64,000 bases of DNA from UBA7396 sp964527685 (GTDB taxonomy: Bacteria > Patescibacteriota > Gracilibacteria > BD1-5 > UBA6164), in NCBI GenBank assembly GCA_964527685.1, contig CAZGOC010000004.1, forward strand, positions 1 to 64,000. Direction: 5' to 3'. The notes beneath the pieces are model-generated. The model did not search any database. It saw only the letters and a program-made list of their open reading frames with translations, and was not told the DNA's origin. The position numbers and the translations under genes were made by a program. Shown piece by piece: positions 34,935 through 43,982 of this stretch (position 1 is its first letter; each line of letters begins with the position of its first letter).

Positions 34935-35012
34935 CTCATATGAATAACAAAAATTTGACTTTATATTTTATATAAATAAACTATATGTAGCTACAAAATA
35001 ATAAAAATAAGA

Positions 35013-35273
35013 ATGACTACAAAAGAAAAGTTGTTTGAGAAATTTATAGAAAATCCAATGAGTTTGAAATATAAAGATATAGAGAAGCTACTTTTGTTAA
35101 ATTGATTTTTAAAAATTGATGCAAAAGGGAGTCATTTAAAGATGAAACACCATCTTTTAGAAAAAGATTTAGTTTTTCCAATTCATAATTGAGATTGTAA
35201 ATGTTTTTATAAACAAATTCGAAAAGAAAAACTTTTATTTATTAAACAATTAGAAAAATGAAACATTATATAG
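35013..35273 (+). CDS. hicA: HicA-family mRNA interferase toxin
   Basis: An 86-residue protein of the HicA double-stranded-RNA-binding-like fold: LLLLNGFLKIDAKGSHLKMK with the catalytic histidine, then DLVFPIHNGDCKCFYKQI and a basic tail. HicA cleaves mRNA and tmRNA and is neutralised by HicB. The gene overlaps hicB by 16 nt. A TTGACT box lies at 34955-34960 but no good -10 stands 16-18 nt downstream, so its own promoter is weak or the gene depends on array transcription. It sits between two truncated CRISPR repeats. Confidence 0.85.
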
Positions 35274-35560
35274 AAATAAAAGGAAATAAATATTATTATA
35301 CTATTACTCCAAATAGTAATAATGAAACTTCAAAAGTTGATTGTTTATGAGCAAATATTTCACAAGATTTTCTAAATGAAGATATCCCTGCTTTATTAAA
35401 TGATTTAAAGTATTTGATTATAGCAGAAGAAAAATATAAAAAAAGCTTTACTATAAGATTTAGAGCTTCTCAAGAAGAAAAAACTCAAATAGAAAAATTA
35501 GCAAAAAAAAATTGATATAAAAATATATCTTCTTTTATAAGAGATAAAGTTTTGCATTAA
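35258..35560 (+). CDS. hicB: HicB-like antitoxin
   Basis: A 100-residue protein whose start lies inside the end of hicA. The N-terminal ~60 residues are a small HicB-like domain (YTITPNSNNETSK, LNEDIPALLNDLKYLI); the C-terminus (FTIRFRASQEEKTQIEKLAK, then ISSFIRDKVLH) is a ribbon-helix-helix DNA-binding domain, so it probably binds toxin and autoregulates the operon. It ends 4 nt before the fourth repeat fragment. Confidence 0.75.
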
Positions 35561-35564
35561 AATT

Positions 35565-35592
35565 TTAAAACCAATAATAAATTTCTACTTTT
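35565..35592 (+). repeat. Truncated CRISPR repeat downstream of hicB
   Basis: 28 nt identical to the 5' part of the array repeats (TTAAAACCAATAATAAATTT onward) and cut at TCTACTTTT, nearly the same point as the repeat upstream of hicA. The hicAB pair is therefore bracketed by direct repeat fragments. Confidence 0.9.
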
Positions 35593-35594
35593 AT

Positions 35595-35623
35595 TTGCAT
35601 ATTTTAATTACATATGATATAAT
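35595..35623 (+). promoter_or_regulatory. Promoter of the second M23/SLH gene
   Basis: TTGCAT (35595-35600) and TATAAT (35618-35623), 17-nt spacer, starting 2 nt after the truncated repeat and 30 nt before the ATG. Confidence 0.65.
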
Positions 35624-35652
35624 ATTTATATTAATATTTTAACTTTAAAAGT

Positions 35653-37031
35653 ATGTACCCACTAAAAATAAAAGAAAAATATGACCCTAAAAATCTAGCT
35701 AATTTATCACATAGATTTTCTGTCCCTTATATGTGAAACTATATCCCTTGAAATATGGATGAATATAGTTGAAGTCATTTAGCTGTTGATATAGTTCCTG
35801 AAACTAACTGACAAGAAGTATTTACTCCTATTGATGGTGAAGTTTTTAAAACTTGAGAAGATGGGGCTTTATGAAAATTTATAGTTATAAAACACTCATT
35901 GGTTCCTGAACCAACTGATTTTTCTAAAAAAACTAATTTATATAGTTGTTATGAACACTTAAGTGATGTAAAAATAAAAACTTGAGATAAAGTAAAAGCT
36001 TGAGACCTTATTTGAAATACTTGAAATACTTGAAATAGTTTTTGAGAACATTTACATTTTCAAATAGATAGGGAAGAAGCACCTTTTAAACCTTATTGGC
36101 CATATTCTTGAACTGATGTTAAAAATGCTTGAATTTCATTTTCTGAGTGAGTAAATCAAAAACTTTGATATGAAAATGCTTTAAAATACACTATTAATCC
36201 ACTTGTTTATCTTGATAAATTAGATGAATATAAAAATGTAATTGTAGAAAATAATGAAACTCCAAAAGAAGTTGTAAATAAAGTTGAAGAAAAAATACTT
36301 GTTGAAATTCCAAAAAAAATTCCTTTAACTTGAAATGTAGTTAAACCTCAAGAAGTAGCTTCTAGTTGAGATAATACCTATACTCCCAAAAAAGAAGTTG
36401 AAAATATAATTCCAACTTGAAATAATATCATAAAAGAAGAAAAATTAGATATTATTAGTGATGTAAAATGAAGTAATATTATTTCAAATCCACTTTTAGA
36501 AGAATTAAAAAAAAAAGATTTATAGATCTTAAATCAAATGACAAAAATCTTGAATTTATAGATTATTTAGTATCAAAAAATATAATTACTTGATTTCCTG
36601 ATAATACTTTTAGACCAAACCTTTGAATTACAAGAGCAGAATTTTTAAAAATTATATTTCTTGCTTCAAATACAAAACTATCTACTGATACAACTAAAAG
36701 ATTTGTTGATATAAAAGTTTGATGGCAAAATATTTATGTAAATACTTGAGTAGATTTAAATATTATAACAAGTAAAAATAAATACTTTTATCCAAATTGA
36801 AATATTTCAAGAGTTGAAGCATTAAAAATTATTATAAAAATATTTATTTGAGAGATAAATGATATTTATTCAAACAATTTTAAAGATGTAAAAAACTCAG
36901 ACTGGTTTGCTTGATATGTTGAATATGCAGTAAAAAATAATTTTTTTGAAATTAATAATAATTATTATTTACCAAATAAACCACTCACTAGAATTGAGCT
37001 TATAAAAATATTAAAGTTTTTTATAAAATAG
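35653..37031 (+). CDS. M23 peptidase + SLH protein, split by a -1 frameshift at an A10 run
   Basis: Frame 1 encodes 290 residues (35653-36525): an M23 metallopeptidase domain with GSHLAVDIV and GEHLHFQID, then a Pro/Glu/Asn-rich linker, stopping at TAG just after AAAAAAAAAA (36507-36516). Reading on in the -1 frame gives an intact SLH region to 37031 (FIDYLVSKNIITGFPDN, ITRAEFLKI, NISRVEALKI) with no start codon of its own. The paralogue at 6932-8773 has the same domains in one frame. There is no signal peptide or N-terminal helix, unlike the paralogue. Explanations: transcriptional slippage or -1 ribosomal shifting on the A run, a recent mutation, or a sequencing error. Confidence 0.8.
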
Positions 37032-37032
37032 G

Positions 37033-37059
37033 AAAAAGCCCCATATGTGGGGCTTTTTT
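37033..37059 (+). terminator. Strong terminator
   Basis: AAAAAGCCCC / GGGGCTTTTTT around ATATGT, just after the SLH stop codon. It also faces the tRNA-like gene on the minus strand. Confidence 0.9.
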
Positions 37060-37136
37060 GGGGGCTCAAACCGGTAAGTTTGAGATATCTACTAAAAGAT
37101 ATATTTACGGTAATAAAAATACTTTTAGTGAAAATG

Positions 37137-37275
37137 TCGACGTGAAGAGACTTGAACTCCTAACCTATCTTTGTTAAATTTTTTAAATTGTCAAAGGGAC
37201 AATACCTTGTAGGGAAAAACCTTACTTTTGGTAAAAATATTAACAAAAATTGCTCTACCATTGAGCTACACATCA
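37137..37275 (-). tRNA. tRNA-like gene with ~66-nt insertion in the anticodon arm
   Basis: The 5' part folds as acceptor TGATGTG, TA, D stem GCTC/GAGC with loop AATGGTA; the 3' part has variable loop AGGTT, T stem AGGAG/CTCTT with loop TTCAAGT, and acceptor CACGTCG plus discriminator A. The two acceptor strands pair over 7 bp. Between them the anticodon stem (ATTTT/AAGAT) extends to an 11-bp helix ATTTTTGTTAA/TTAACAAAGAT and carries about 66 extra bases. The insert is too short for a complete group I intron. Splice sites, anticodon and isotype cannot be decided; GTT (Asn) is one reading. Downstream hairpins CTCAAAC/GTTTGAG lie at 37064-37085. Confidence 0.6.
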
Positions 37276-37403
37276 ATGTATGTAGTGTTTTTCTAATATA
37301 TACAAAAAAAATATTTGTCAAACTTTTTTTTTTAATTTTTGATATTTTTATATTATTTATATAATAATTTAAAGTTAAAATATATTTTTATTTAAAATAA
37401 AAG

Positions 37404-38861
37404 ATGGCAAAATTTTATGATACATTACTTTGAGAATATATAAAAAATCCTTGAGTTAAAGGGCTTTCTTTAGATGATATTGCAAATAAAGATTTTGATT
37501 ATGGTATGATTTCTTATGATGAGATAACTCATAAAAATGAAAAAAACTTTAGTGAAGTTGATTTAATTACTGCATCAAAATATTCAGCAGAAGATGTTTA
37601 TATTACTAATTTAATTTATCAAAAACAAGTAAATGAAGGTGTTATAGAAAACAATATACTAAAAGATATTGAAAATCCATTAATTGAAGTTTTGAGAGAT
37701 ATTGAGATTTCTTGAGTTAAAATAGACCAAAATAAATTAAAACAAATAGGAGTTTATTTAGAAAAAGAAATAATAAATCAAGAAAAAATTATTTTTGATA
37801 TAGCTTGAGTAGAGTTTAATTTAAAATCACCAAAACAAGTTTGAGAAATACTTTTTGATAAATTACAATTGCCACATGGGAAAAAAACAAAAACTTGATA
37901 TAGTGTAGATAGTGAAGTTTTAGAATATTTAGCTTTTGAGCACCCAATAGCAAAACATATAGTTTTATATAGGTGATATTTTAAATTATTGTCTACTTAT
38001 GTTGAATGACTTTTAAAATTAGTTGATAAAGATACAAAAAAAATTCATACTTCATATAATCAAGCCGTAACAACAACTTGAAGATTGTCATCTACTTCAC
38101 CAAATTTACAAAATATTCCAACTTGAAAAGATGTTTATTGAAGTATTAGAGATGCATTTATACCTTATAAAGAAAATGATTTAATAGTTTCTTTTGACTA
38201 CTCTCAAATAGAAGTTAGATTACTTGCAATTATGTCTTGAGATGAAAACTTGATTTGAAGTTTTTTACAAGACCTTGATATACACAAAATTACTTGAAGT
38301 TTTTTGTTTTGAAAAGACGATATAACTTCAGAGGAAAGAAAAATAGCAAAAGCTGTAAATTTTTGAGTTATTTATTGAATAAGTCCATTTTGATTATCAA
38401 AAATGATTTGAATATCTCAAAAACAAGCAAAAGAATATATTGATAAATTTTATGAAAAATATCCAAAAGTAAGAGATTTTTTTTCAAAAACTATAGAATT
38501 TTGTGAAAAAAATTTATATGTTGAAACTATGTTTTGAAGAAAAAGATTTATTGATTGAATAAATGATAGAAATGCAATTATCAAAAAAGCAAAAGAAAGA
38601 GAAGCTATAAATATGCCTATTCAATGAACTTCAGCAGATATTATAAAAATTGCAATGATAAAAGTACACAATTTTTTAAAAACAAATAAATTAAAATCTT
38701 GCATAATTATGCAAGTACATGATGAACTTGTTTTTAATGTAGTAGAAAGTGAATTTGATATAATAAAAAAAGAAATTCCTTTAATTATGGAAAATATAAT
38801 TGTTTCTAAAGTAAAATTAAAAGTTGATATGTGATTTTGACAAAATTGGGGAGAAGTTTAA
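37404..38861 (+). CDS. polA: DNA polymerase I, polymerase domain with partial exonuclease domain
   Basis: A 485-residue family A polymerase. All palm/fingers motifs are present: TTTGRLSSTSPNLQNIP, DYSQIEVRLLAIMSGD (motif A), RKIAKAVNFGVIYGISPFGL (motif B) and IMQVHDELVFNV (motif C). The protein starts with YDTLLGEYI, which corresponds to the second half of a 3'-5' exonuclease domain, so the 5' nuclease and first exonuclease half are missing. Upstream DNA is non-coding back to the tRNA, so the short form is real in this assembly. A separate 5' nuclease gene would be expected elsewhere. Confidence 0.93.
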
Positions 38862-38867
38862 TTTTTA

Positions 38868-39800
38868 TTAAAAATAAATTTCACTTCAATTTTTTTTCAT
38901 TTTTAAGTTTTTAATCTCTTTAATAGTTTTGTTATTTTTTCAATTAATAAACTTTAAAATTTCTCAAATATTTGCCTCACTTAATCAAATAGTTGAGTTT
39001 CAATTTGATATAAAATAAATATATCTAATAATTTCTTTTTGTAAAAAAGGACTTTTTTTATTAAAATCTTTTATATTAAAATAATTTTTATCATCTAAAA
39101 AATCAATTACTTCTTTATCTATATGATTTTTTAGCTCATCAAAATAATTTAGTGTATTGTTTATGTTTTCCTTAAAATTTGAATTTATACTAAAAAACTC
39201 TGGGATTATTTTATTTCTTAAAAAATTTCTTGAATAAATATTTTCTTTGTTTGTTTTATCAATTTTATATTCTAATTTATTTTCATCTAAATACTTTATA
39301 ATTTCATCTTTTTTTATTTCAATTAAAGGTCTTAAAATATTTCAAGAATCTTTTTTCATATTTATAAGTCAAGATAGCTTACTTCATCTTAGTAAATTAA
39401 AAAAGAAAGTTTCAATTTTGTCATCTAGATGATGAGCAGTTAATATTTTATCACTAGAGTGAATTTCACAAATTGCTCCAAAAAATTGATATCTTTTTTG
39501 TCTGGCAAGTTCTTCAATTGAAATAGATGGGTAGAGAGTTTTTATTTTATTTATATCTCAAACTCAAATCTCAACTAAAAATCATAATTTTTTCCCTAAT
39601 TCTTCTAAAAAAACCTCTTCTTCATCTGATTCTTCTCTCAATTTATGATTAAAATAACAAGCAACAATATTGTTTTTATAACTTGTTTTAAGTAATTCAT
39701 AAAGTAAAAACATTGAATCTGGTCAAGTTGAACAAGCAAGTATTATTTTATCATCTTTTTTATAATATTTATTTAAAAAATTTTCTAAATCTAAATTCAT
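38868..39800 (-). CDS. tilS: tRNA(Ile)-lysidine synthetase
   Basis: A 310-residue PP-loop ATPase. The P-loop CSTGPDSMFLL differs slightly from the usual SGGxDS, the LTAHHLDDKIETFFFNLLRG motif is intact, as is ELARQKRYQFF. TilS changes C34 of tRNA-Ile(CAU) to lysidine so that it reads AUA, a codon very common in this AT-rich DNA. Length equals short TilS forms lacking the C-terminal domain. Confidence 0.9.
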
Positions 39801-39806
39801 ATTTGT

Positions 39807-40118
39807 TTAAAAATTATTATTTAACTTTTTTATAAAATCTAAATAATTATCATCTGGAGAGATTTTATTTAGTATTTCTTTATTACATTTTTTGCATTTA
39901 TGTTTTATCATCCATCATTTATTTTTTTTGTGATCAATTCAAACAGGTATCATTAAAGACTTGCAATTAGACAATCTATCTCAAGGAGATTTGTCATCTA
40001 AATGAAGAGAGTATAAACAATAAGGACAATGATTTCTTGCACTTCAAGTTGGGTGAATTAAGACATCTTTTTTACAATTTTCACACTTAAAAGATTCGTT
40101 TATCATTACAAAAGACAT
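39807..40118 (-). CDS. RNHCP-domain zinc protein
   Basis: A 103-residue protein with the RNHCP signature ARNHCPYCLYSLHLD and two CxxC pairs (CENCKK, CKKCNKE), plausible zinc ligands. RNHCP proteins have no established function but are often tied to translation genes. It lies 6 nt upstream of tilS on the same strand and is likely co-transcribed. Confidence 0.8.
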
Positions 40119-40235
40119 TTTTTATTTTTTAGTATTAATTTTTTAAAATTTTAGAAAATTATGAGATAAAATCAAGTTTATTTGACATTTGTAAATAAAA
40201 CATAAAATATTTTTTATTATTTTTAAATTATTTTA

Positions 40236-40658
40236 ATGAAAAAAAGATTATTATCATCACTTTTACATATTTTAGTTTTTGTGTCTATTGAGGTTGCATT
40301 TGTGTTTTTAGTTTTACATGAATTTCCTGAAGTTAGTTTTTTTGAAGAACTTTGAATTATTCATTTTGTTTATTGGTTGTTTATATTTATTGCTTGATAT
40401 TTGAGAGATATTTTTAAAAGTTATAAAACAAAATTTTTAGCAACTTATTCACCTGTATTATTCCATGTTTTAGGGCATTTTTATATGTGACACAAAACTA
40501 TAGATTTAATTGATAAAAGCCACTCACATAATGATTTATGGCTTATAATTTCAACAATTGTTTTATGAATTTTTATATTTATTTGAGAATATTTACTTCA
40601 TACAAGATATCATTGTGAAACTCATCATGATAAAGTTCATAAACATTGTAAAGACTAA
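40236..40658 (+). CDS. Small membrane protein with histidine-rich tail
   Basis: A 140-residue protein with four hydrophobic helices (~8-30, 40-60, 68-85, 100-118) and a C-terminal cluster of His/Cys (HTRYHCETHHDKVHKHCKD) that could bind metal. No family recognised. It is convergent with mraY, with 1 nt between the stops. Confidence 0.6.
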
Positions 40659-40659
40659 A

Positions 40660-41694
40660 TTATAATTTATAAACTATAAGTCAAATAGCACTTGTAATTA
40701 TTCAAATAAGCCACATTCTAAAAACTATGGTTTCTTCATTCCATCAAATAGCTTCTAAATGATGATGAAAAGGAGCTATACGAAAAATTTTTTTTCATTT
40801 TCTTAATTTTTTTGATGTAAGTTGAATTATTACAGACAATGTTTCAAGTATAAATAAACTTCAAATAATTATTAAAACAGGTATTGTATTTGTAAGCATT
40901 GCAATAATACCTAAATTTGCTCAAAGTGATAAACTTCAAACATCTCACATATAAAACTTAGCAGGTTTTATATTAAACCACAAAAATGCTACTAAAGCTC
41001 AAATAATTGATACACATAAAGTTGATAATAAATAAAGTCATTGATCGTAAGTGATATAAGCATAAACTCAATATGCAAAAAGTAATAATCAAGGAGCAAG
41101 TCCATCAAGCCCATCAGTTATATTTACACTATTTGCTCAAGCAACTATCACAAAAATAAATAGTGGTATAAAATAAATTCAAAGCTCTAAATTTATTCAA
41201 AAAGGTAGGTCAAGAAATCTTGTGCTCCAACCTAATTTATCATAAAACCACCAAGCTCAAAGTCAGGCAAATATAAGTAAAAATAACATTTTAAACCTTG
41301 CTGAAAGTCATTTAGTTCTTCAAATTCATCTTACATTTAAAAAATCATCAATTCATCATAAAATTCAAACAGAACATAGGGTAAATAATGTTAAATAAGT
41401 TTCTTTTTGGTTTAAAAGAGAATTATTTGTTATTCAAAATTTTTGTAATAAAATACTCACTCATACCATAAAAAATACTATTATTAAAATAATAGCACCT
41501 CACATAGTTGGAGTTCAAGTTTTTGATTTATGTAATTTTAAAAATTCAACAGCTTTTCAAATAGTTGCTTCCTCTCTAATTTGTTTTCATATACGATGAT
41601 GTTTTAAAAACTCTATAAAATATGGAATTATCAAAAATCAAACTAAAAAAGTTGCAAGAAAAAATGTAAAAATAGGAATTAAATGTGAATTCAT
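40660..41694 (-). CDS. mraY: Phospho-N-acetylmuramoyl-pentapeptide transferase
   Basis: A 344-residue polytopic protein making lipid I. Landmarks: KTGTPTMGGAIIL, GGIDDFLN with the metal aspartates, ANSVNITDGLDGLAPG, KPAKFYMGDVGSLSLGA and PFHHHLEAIGWNEETIVFRMW. All usual catalytic residues are visible. It stands alone rather than in a dcw cluster; murE-like, ftsW/rodA and ftsX are scattered in the same window. Confidence 0.97.
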
Positions 41695-41803
41695 AATTTT
41701 TTGTAAGTTAAATTTTATATATTAATAATATAAAAAAAACTATTTTAAGCAATATTTTTTGATTTTATATAATTTTAAAAGTTAAAATTACAAATATATA
41801 TAT

Positions 41804-41831
41804 TTGACAAATAATTATTTATTTGTATATT
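41804..41831 (+). promoter_or_regulatory. Consensus sigma70 promoter
   Basis: TTGACA (41804-41809), 16-nt spacer, TATATT (41826-41831), 40 nt before the ATG at 41871. Confidence 0.7.
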
Positions 41832-41870
41832 AAGATTGTTCCAACTACTATTAAAAAAGGAGATGTAACA

Positions 41871-42155
41871 ATGTGTAATCTTGAAAGATACAATGCTACT
41901 CACATGACACCCAAAATTGTTTATGTTGCAAGTTTTAACATAGGAGGAATAAAAAATAAGCAAATAAAAAAAATATTTGCTGAATTTGAAAAAAAAAGAA
42001 GTTTTAAAAAAGTCGGTCTTGATTTTTTAAAAAATGATGGAATTCCATTTTATGATGGAGACAAAAAAAGACTTCTTACAGGCGAATCTTTAAGTGCTAA
42101 GATATTAAAACAGCTTCTTTCACAGAAAGCAAAAATAGTAGCTTATGCATATTGA
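41871..42155 (+). CDS. Foreign-looking 94-residue protein ending in TGA
   Basis: Starts at the ATG preceded by AAGGAG (41857-41862), the only clear Shine-Dalgarno noticed in the window; the upstream in-frame ATG at 41823 falls inside the promoter and is unlikely. All six glycines use GGN codons and there is no internal TGA. The frame meets TGA at 42153, followed by TTAACCTCCC and a terminator. If TGA is glycine here, translation would run through the terminator hairpin to TAA near 42279, into the next gene. The simplest view is a gene written in the standard code, gained recently. Sequence (MCNLERYNATHMTPKIVYVA at the start, basic) matches no family I know. Confidence 0.6.
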   Translation: MCNLERYNATHMTPKIVYVASFNIGGIKNKQIKKIFAEFEKKRSFKKVGLDFLKNDGIPFYDGDKKRLLTGESLSAKILKQLLSQKAKIVAYAY

Positions 42156-42168
42156 TTAACCTCCCACA

Positions 42169-42194
42169 AAAAACCTCATAATTATGAGGTTTTT
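42169..42194 (+). terminator. Terminator after the TGA-ended gene
   Basis: AAAAACCTCATAA / TTATGAGGTTTTT, a perfect 13-bp hairpin with T run. Confidence 0.85.
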
Positions 42195-42255
42195 AAATTA
42201 GACAAAAAATATTATTTATATAATATATTAAATTTTAATTTAAATAATTTTAAAA

Positions 42256-42858
42256 ATGCAATTAATTCAAGAAATATTTAATCAAATAGTTTTTTATTTT
42301 AAAGATTTAAATTATTTAACTATATTTATTTTAATGACAATGGAATCAAGTATTTTTCCAGTACCATCTGAAGCTGTTATGATACCAGCTTGATATTTAT
42401 CAAAAACATGAAGTTTAAATTTATATTTAGTTATACTTACTTGATGAATTTGAAGTTTATTTTGAGCAATAATTAATTATTTTATACTTTGAGGATGGAT
42501 AGGAAAAAGATTTTTATTAAAATATTGAAAATATATTTTAATAACTGAAAAAAAATATCTTAAAGCAGAAAAATTATTTGATAAAAATGATAAATTATAT
42601 ACTTTTTTATGAAGATTTATACCTGTAATTAGGCACTTTATATCAATTCCAGCTTGAATTTTTAAAATGAATTTATTTTATTTTACTATATTAACTACTC
42701 TATGAGCAACTATTTGGTGTGCTATACTTGCTTATGTTTGATATTATTTTTGAGAGCCAATGGTTGAAATATTTCATAAATACACAAAAGAAGTAAGTAT
42801 TTGAGTTATAATTATTTTTATAATTTGGTTTATTTATTTTGTTACAAAAAAAGATTAA
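42256..42858 (+). CDS. DedA-family membrane protein
   Basis: A 200-residue DedA/SNARE-associated protein with family motifs ESSIFPVPSEAVMIPAGYL, GSLFGAIINYFILG and FLGRFIPVIRHFISIPAG, plus several membrane helices. DedA proteins flip polyprenyl phosphate or phospholipids across the membrane. The start is the ATG at 42256. It is followed by a hairpin near 42882-42913. Confidence 0.9.
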
Positions 42859-42881
42859 TTGTGATCTAATCCACTAAAAGT

Positions 42882-42913
42882 AAAGTAGAAAAAAAGACTA
42901 TTCTACCTTTTTT
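42882..42913 (+). terminator. Probable terminator
   Basis: AAAGTAGAA / TTCTACCTTTTTT with a 10-nt loop and one bulge. Confidence 0.6.
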
Positions 42914-42947
42914 AGTATATATAATATATTTTTAATTAAAAGTTATT

Positions 42948-43382
42948 GTGATAAATAAAGATTGAAAAAAATTAGATAATACTCCTTTTGACTTAAATTT
43001 TGAATTATTAAAAATGTTTGATAATTTAAAAAATTATCATGAAAAATGAAAAGAAAGAGCTCTAAAACATTATTCAGTATATAGATTTGTAGAATTGTGA
43101 GATAAATCAAATTTAGAAGAAGCATATCATATAATTCAGGCTACTACTTATATATATAAAAGATTAAAAAAAATGAATTATATGCATAAAAAGAAAATTG
43201 GTTATATATTAAATTCTTTTTTAGAAAAATGAGAATTTGATGAACTAGATCATATACTACAATTAGTTGATACCTCATATGAAGATGTTAAAATATGTTA
43301 TATTCCAGACCAATCAAATAAAATTGATAAAATTTTAAGAAAAAAAGATGATGATGAAATTAAAGAACTTAATTTTGATTAA
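42948..43382 (+). CDS. Uncharacterised protein, GTG start
   Basis: A 144-residue charged, helical protein without membrane segments. The frame is closed upstream by TAA and begins with GTG at 42948; the first ATG would remove ~25 residues. TGA glycines occur inside. No family recognised. Confidence 0.55.
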
Positions 43383-43486
43383 AATTTACATAAATACAGA
43401 ATAATTAATAACAAGAATTTAAGTTTTTTTTAATTTTTTAAGTATAATAAAATTAAATGATCAAATTTATTTGAAAGTAAAAATTT

Positions 43487-43513
43487 TTGACAAATAAAAA
43501 TTATACTTATAAT
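43487..43513 (+). promoter_or_regulatory. Promoter of the T-box/ileS unit
   Basis: TTGACA (43487-43492) and TATAAT (43508-43513) with a 15-nt spacer; a TAATAA at 17 nt spacing is an alternative -10. Transcription should start near 43520. Confidence 0.55.
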
Positions 43514-43524
43514 AATAACTACAT

Positions 43525-43712
43525 TAACAAAAGCGATTTTTTAAGTGGCTATCACCCACAAGCTGGAGGAAGAAAGTATTTTTTAAAATATTATTAGACC
43601 CTCTCGGAGTTTTTAAAACTCTAGTTAACAAAAAGAAAATTAAGCATAACCTTTGGTGGTACCTTTCAATTATAATTGAACCAAAGCACAAAAATATTAT
43701 TTTTGTGCTTTT
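43525..43712 (+). promoter_or_regulatory. T-box leader upstream of ileS
   Basis: The gene-free stretch 43383-43729 carries a promoter and a structured leader. A short hairpin GTGG-CTATCAC-CCAC presents ATC, a fitting isoleucine specifier. Further on lie hairpin GAGTTTTTAAAACTC and the T-box signature GGTGGTACC at 43655-43663 inside CTTTGG...CCAAAG. An intrinsic terminator GCACAAAAATA/TATTTTTGTGC with T run follows (43686-43710). This is the classical order of a transcription-attenuating T-box that senses uncharged tRNA-Ile. The next synthetase gene downstream is ileS. Stem I is compact and its fine structure was not modelled. Confidence 0.8.
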
Positions 43713-43729
43713 ATTTTTAATTAAAATTT

Positions 43730-43960
43730 ATGAATAATAAAGAAATTTTTACTAATTACTTAAGTAAAATAAAAGAGTCTTTAGAAAAAGATGATTTTGC
43801 TTCACTTGACTATATTTTAGAATATATGTACACCTCTTGAGTACCAGATGAAATACTTGATGAAATAGATGATATTTTGCAAGAAGTTACTTTATATATA
43901 GAGCTAAAAGAAGATGATTATAAAACTACAGCACTAGAATTTATAAAAGAATACGAATAA
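43730..43960 (+). CDS. Small acidic protein between T-box and ileS
   Basis: A 76-residue acidic helical protein (MNNKEIFTNYLSKIKESLEK at the start), no motif recognised. It starts 18 nt after the T-box terminator and ends 22 nt before ileS, so it should be co-regulated by tRNA-Ile charging. Confidence 0.65.
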
Positions 43961-43982
43961 TTTATTTATTAACTACAAAAAA

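Noticed and set aside
34955..34983. Own promoter for hicA
   Set aside because: TTGACT is present, but no acceptable -10 lies at 16-18 nt; not reported as a feature.
34784..35592. Spacer matches to hicA or its promoter
   Set aside because: By eye only trivial 7-nt matches were found, so self-targeting is left as a hypothesis rather than an observation.
37137..37275. Self-splicing group I intron in the tRNA
   Set aside because: The extra segment is about 66 nt, well below the size of any complete group I core.
41823..41870. Upstream ATG extending the 41871 gene
   Set aside because: It falls between the -35 and -10 boxes of a consensus promoter and lacks a ribosome site, while ATG 41871 has AAGGAG 8 nt upstream.
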